DNA from: Limnephilus marmoratus
Taxonomy: Eukaryota; Arthropoda; Insecta; Trichoptera; Limnephilidae
Assembly (NCBI GenBank): GCA_917880885.1
Contig: OU862916.1
Coordinates: 48,396,831-48,460,830 of the forward strand
Length of the DNA stretch: 64,000 nucleotides
Reading direction: 5' to 3'
The first letter of the stretch is position 1; each line of letters begins with the position of its first letter. The notes under the pieces are model-generated. The model worked only from the letters and a program-made list of their open reading frames with translations, did not search any database and was not told where the DNA came from. A program made the translations under genes and the position numbers. Shown piece by piece: positions 61,865-64,000 of the stretch.

Positions 61865-64000
61865 TATGTAAGTAGGTACGAGTATCTTGAACAGTTTCTA
61901 CGTACGGATGCAATGAGGGTGTCTTCTACAACAAAATTTTATGTTGGTTCAAGAGAGCGCTTATTGGCCCGTCATCGGCGATCTTCCTCTTCCTTCTCAC
62001 ATCTTGTAGCGGTAAGAACCGCTAAGACACTATAATGCTCAATGGATTCGACCAGTGTGGTTGGCAGCATTACAAGCCATCTGTATTCCGAGGTTGGTGC
62101 CCATGCTTCGCAAAGTTCGAGAGCGCCGCGGGCACAGTAGTACTTCAGTTTGATTCCAGGCGACTTGTGAGACGGCCGACGGCATGTGGATCCTGACAGA
62201 AACTCGACGGGCAGAAGATCTCACAGATTCACAGACCTCATGGGAATTATCAATCACGTATCGTTATTATATTTTCATTGGTTTTCTCATACATAATTTA
62301 ACAGACTATTTGTCGTTTAATAGTTCTAGGGCAATTTTAATAAACGACTGGCGCCTTCCATCTTTCAATCTTAGAAGCAACTTATGATACAATATGCACT
62401 GTTTTCTTGGAGCAGTCACCATACCCTGAGTATAATCATTTAATTTATTTAGAGTCTCTTTTGTTGATCAAACCTTGTATTTATGATTAAATATTATATT
62501 CCCTTTATAGCCTTTAATTTCATTTAGTATTGATTACCATATTCACATGTCTTACCTACCCTGAGCTTAGCATTACCTTACTACAAGATTTAACTTTCAT
62601 AACCTCAATATTCCATTCTGACAGTAAGATGTCGATTCACACATTTAAATACCACGAGGTTAACCAAATACGAGTACTTACGTTATATTTTGGCGACCCA
62701 ACGTGCTTTGAACTATTTTATCATATTTTGTTTCGTTTAAAATATATTATCTAGTGGGTATACATTTTTTTGACGGTGGAATTCTGTGAGGTCATCTGCG
62801 TTTCTAGATGGATTTACATGTAAGTCTTTTTGAACATTTAATGTTAATTTATTATTGCATATTCTCTTTGTCAGCCTGAATCAAACTCATTATTTTATTC
62901 AATTCCCTTTGAAACTTTTATTGTAGCCGTGAATAATTAATTAATGCTCAAATATTGTTCGCTTCTCGCAGATTAATTATGACAAACTTTGTAACCACTA
63001 TTTGACTATTTGAATCTTAATTGTTCGTTGAATTTGAACGATCTATTTGATCATATTCCTTGTTGTGTTCAATATATAAAATACAAAAATCGTCTAATTA
63101 TTTTTTCCGATTTTTTTTCAGAAAATGTAGGTACTTTTATCCTCAGTTTGTCACAATGTAGCATTCATGGCTTCAGGAATCACATGGCGTTAATCTGGGA
63201 TTATAGGTTATTATGCCGAGTACAATTTAAATTGGACCACATTAATAATTAAATTATGTAAGTTAATAATTATTTAAAAATTCTTTCTTGTGTTTTAAAT
63301 CGGTTTCAGATTGAAATTTTGTTTCAGATTGTTAAGCGTCATTTTCGAATTATTGATGTTCTTTAAAATTATTAGGAAAATCCTTACAACTAAATTTTAT
63401 TTTTCATTTATGAATAGGGACCTTGGTGATTCTGCGCCCCATACACTTTTACTGGAAATTATCTGAGCTTCTTCATTATTTCTTAAAGATTATCGTATTT
63501 TTGAACATTTACATCCTGGTGATTTAGGGTATTGACAAAAAAAAAATTTTTTTCATGCGACCCAAGTGAATTTTTGTCACGAACAAGGCTATCTTTGTCA
63601 GCCGTTTGTTGTTTTTCTTCCTTTAACCATGTTTCAAATATTTTATTTCTTTAAATAACTTTTCATAAATATGTTTTCAGTATGGCCAGCATTTTTCTAA
63701 TGATAAGCGGTGGAAATCATTTTAGACGTCAGATTTCTTCACGCAGATCTGCGGAGGTATTGCTGGGACCAGTTCTTCGCAACAAGCGGGTTTAATTTTT
63801 TTTCATTTATTTTATTACTAGTGGATATAATTGTATTGACAGATTTTGACTTTTGGGAAGTTTTTAAATCATTAATTCTGTTATTATCTTCTTTTGGTAA
63901 TTTTTTTAAATTATTAGATCCGTTTTGCAGTTGATGGTTTTTCAAATTTGTTGAGCTGACATGAAGATCGATGTTTTAGCTCATTCCTTTTGACAAATCT
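61865..64000. other. No gene recognised
   Basis: AT-rich. The 61900-62260 part is GC-richer, with a minus-strand open frame (62039-62257) of no recognised content. Nothing else supported. Confidence 0.35.

Noticed and set aside
62039..62257. GC-richer minus-strand frame near 62.1 kb as a gene
   Set aside because: No motif, no splice context and no repeat match; kept only as an unexplained stretch.

Overview
The window looks like repeat-dense, AT-rich intergenic or intronic DNA from an arthropod, most likely an insect. A moth or butterfly is my best guess. This rests on an errantivirus with a fusion-type env, a Helitron starting TCCTACTAATATTATAAA and ending CTAG, mariner, hAT, pogo and Penelope-type elements, and LINE families I associate with Lepidoptera. 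There is no bacterial or organellar signature. I find no complete host gene. Host candidates are two possible first exons (7.5-7.9 kb and 26.1-26.9 kb), and an inverted, broken copy of a multi-copy arthropod gene of unknown function (8.6-11.5 kb).

Layout: 0-7.3 kb is a LINE remnant split by an errantivirus (LTRs 619-1225 and 6315-6921). The two LTRs look identical, but pol is broken: most of the reverse transcriptase is missing. 8.6-11.5 kb is the broken unknown-family gene, with a 2.05-kb hAT-type element inserted and other repeats nested inside that. 13-22 kb holds one LINE fragment and a structurally complete LINE (ORF1 18044-19177, ORF2 19158-21947, ATT-repeat tail), the most intact mobile gene set here. 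22.5-31 kb has a SINE-like copy, a MITE, a 204-bp duplication, LINE copies and a 72/84-bp satellite. 34-46 kb has a TA-flanked MITE, a 76-bp tandem repeat, a 2.37-kb pogo/Tigger-type transposon, foldback elements, a Helitron with a G-rich tract and the longest LINE-A copy. 47-50 kb has a Penelope-like fragment (GIY-YIG endonuclease plus a hammerhead-like motif) and an orphan LTR with primer site. 51-64 kb is mostly AT-rich with decayed LINE-A copies, SINE-like copies and a deleted mariner (60917-61859).

Family names used: LINE-A is a jockey/CR1-like LINE with a stem-loop 3' tail, at least a dozen copies or relics. The tail is shared by a separate SINE-like family (at least eight copies). LINE-B has an AVHNGVL motif in its C-terminal region, LINE-C is the 18-22 kb element, LINE-D is at 39 kb. 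The elements appear to act in pairs: autonomous LINE-A could mobilise the SINE-like copies through the shared tail, and deleted elements (errantivirus, mariner, MITEs) would need proteins in trans. These partnerships are inference from shared ends.
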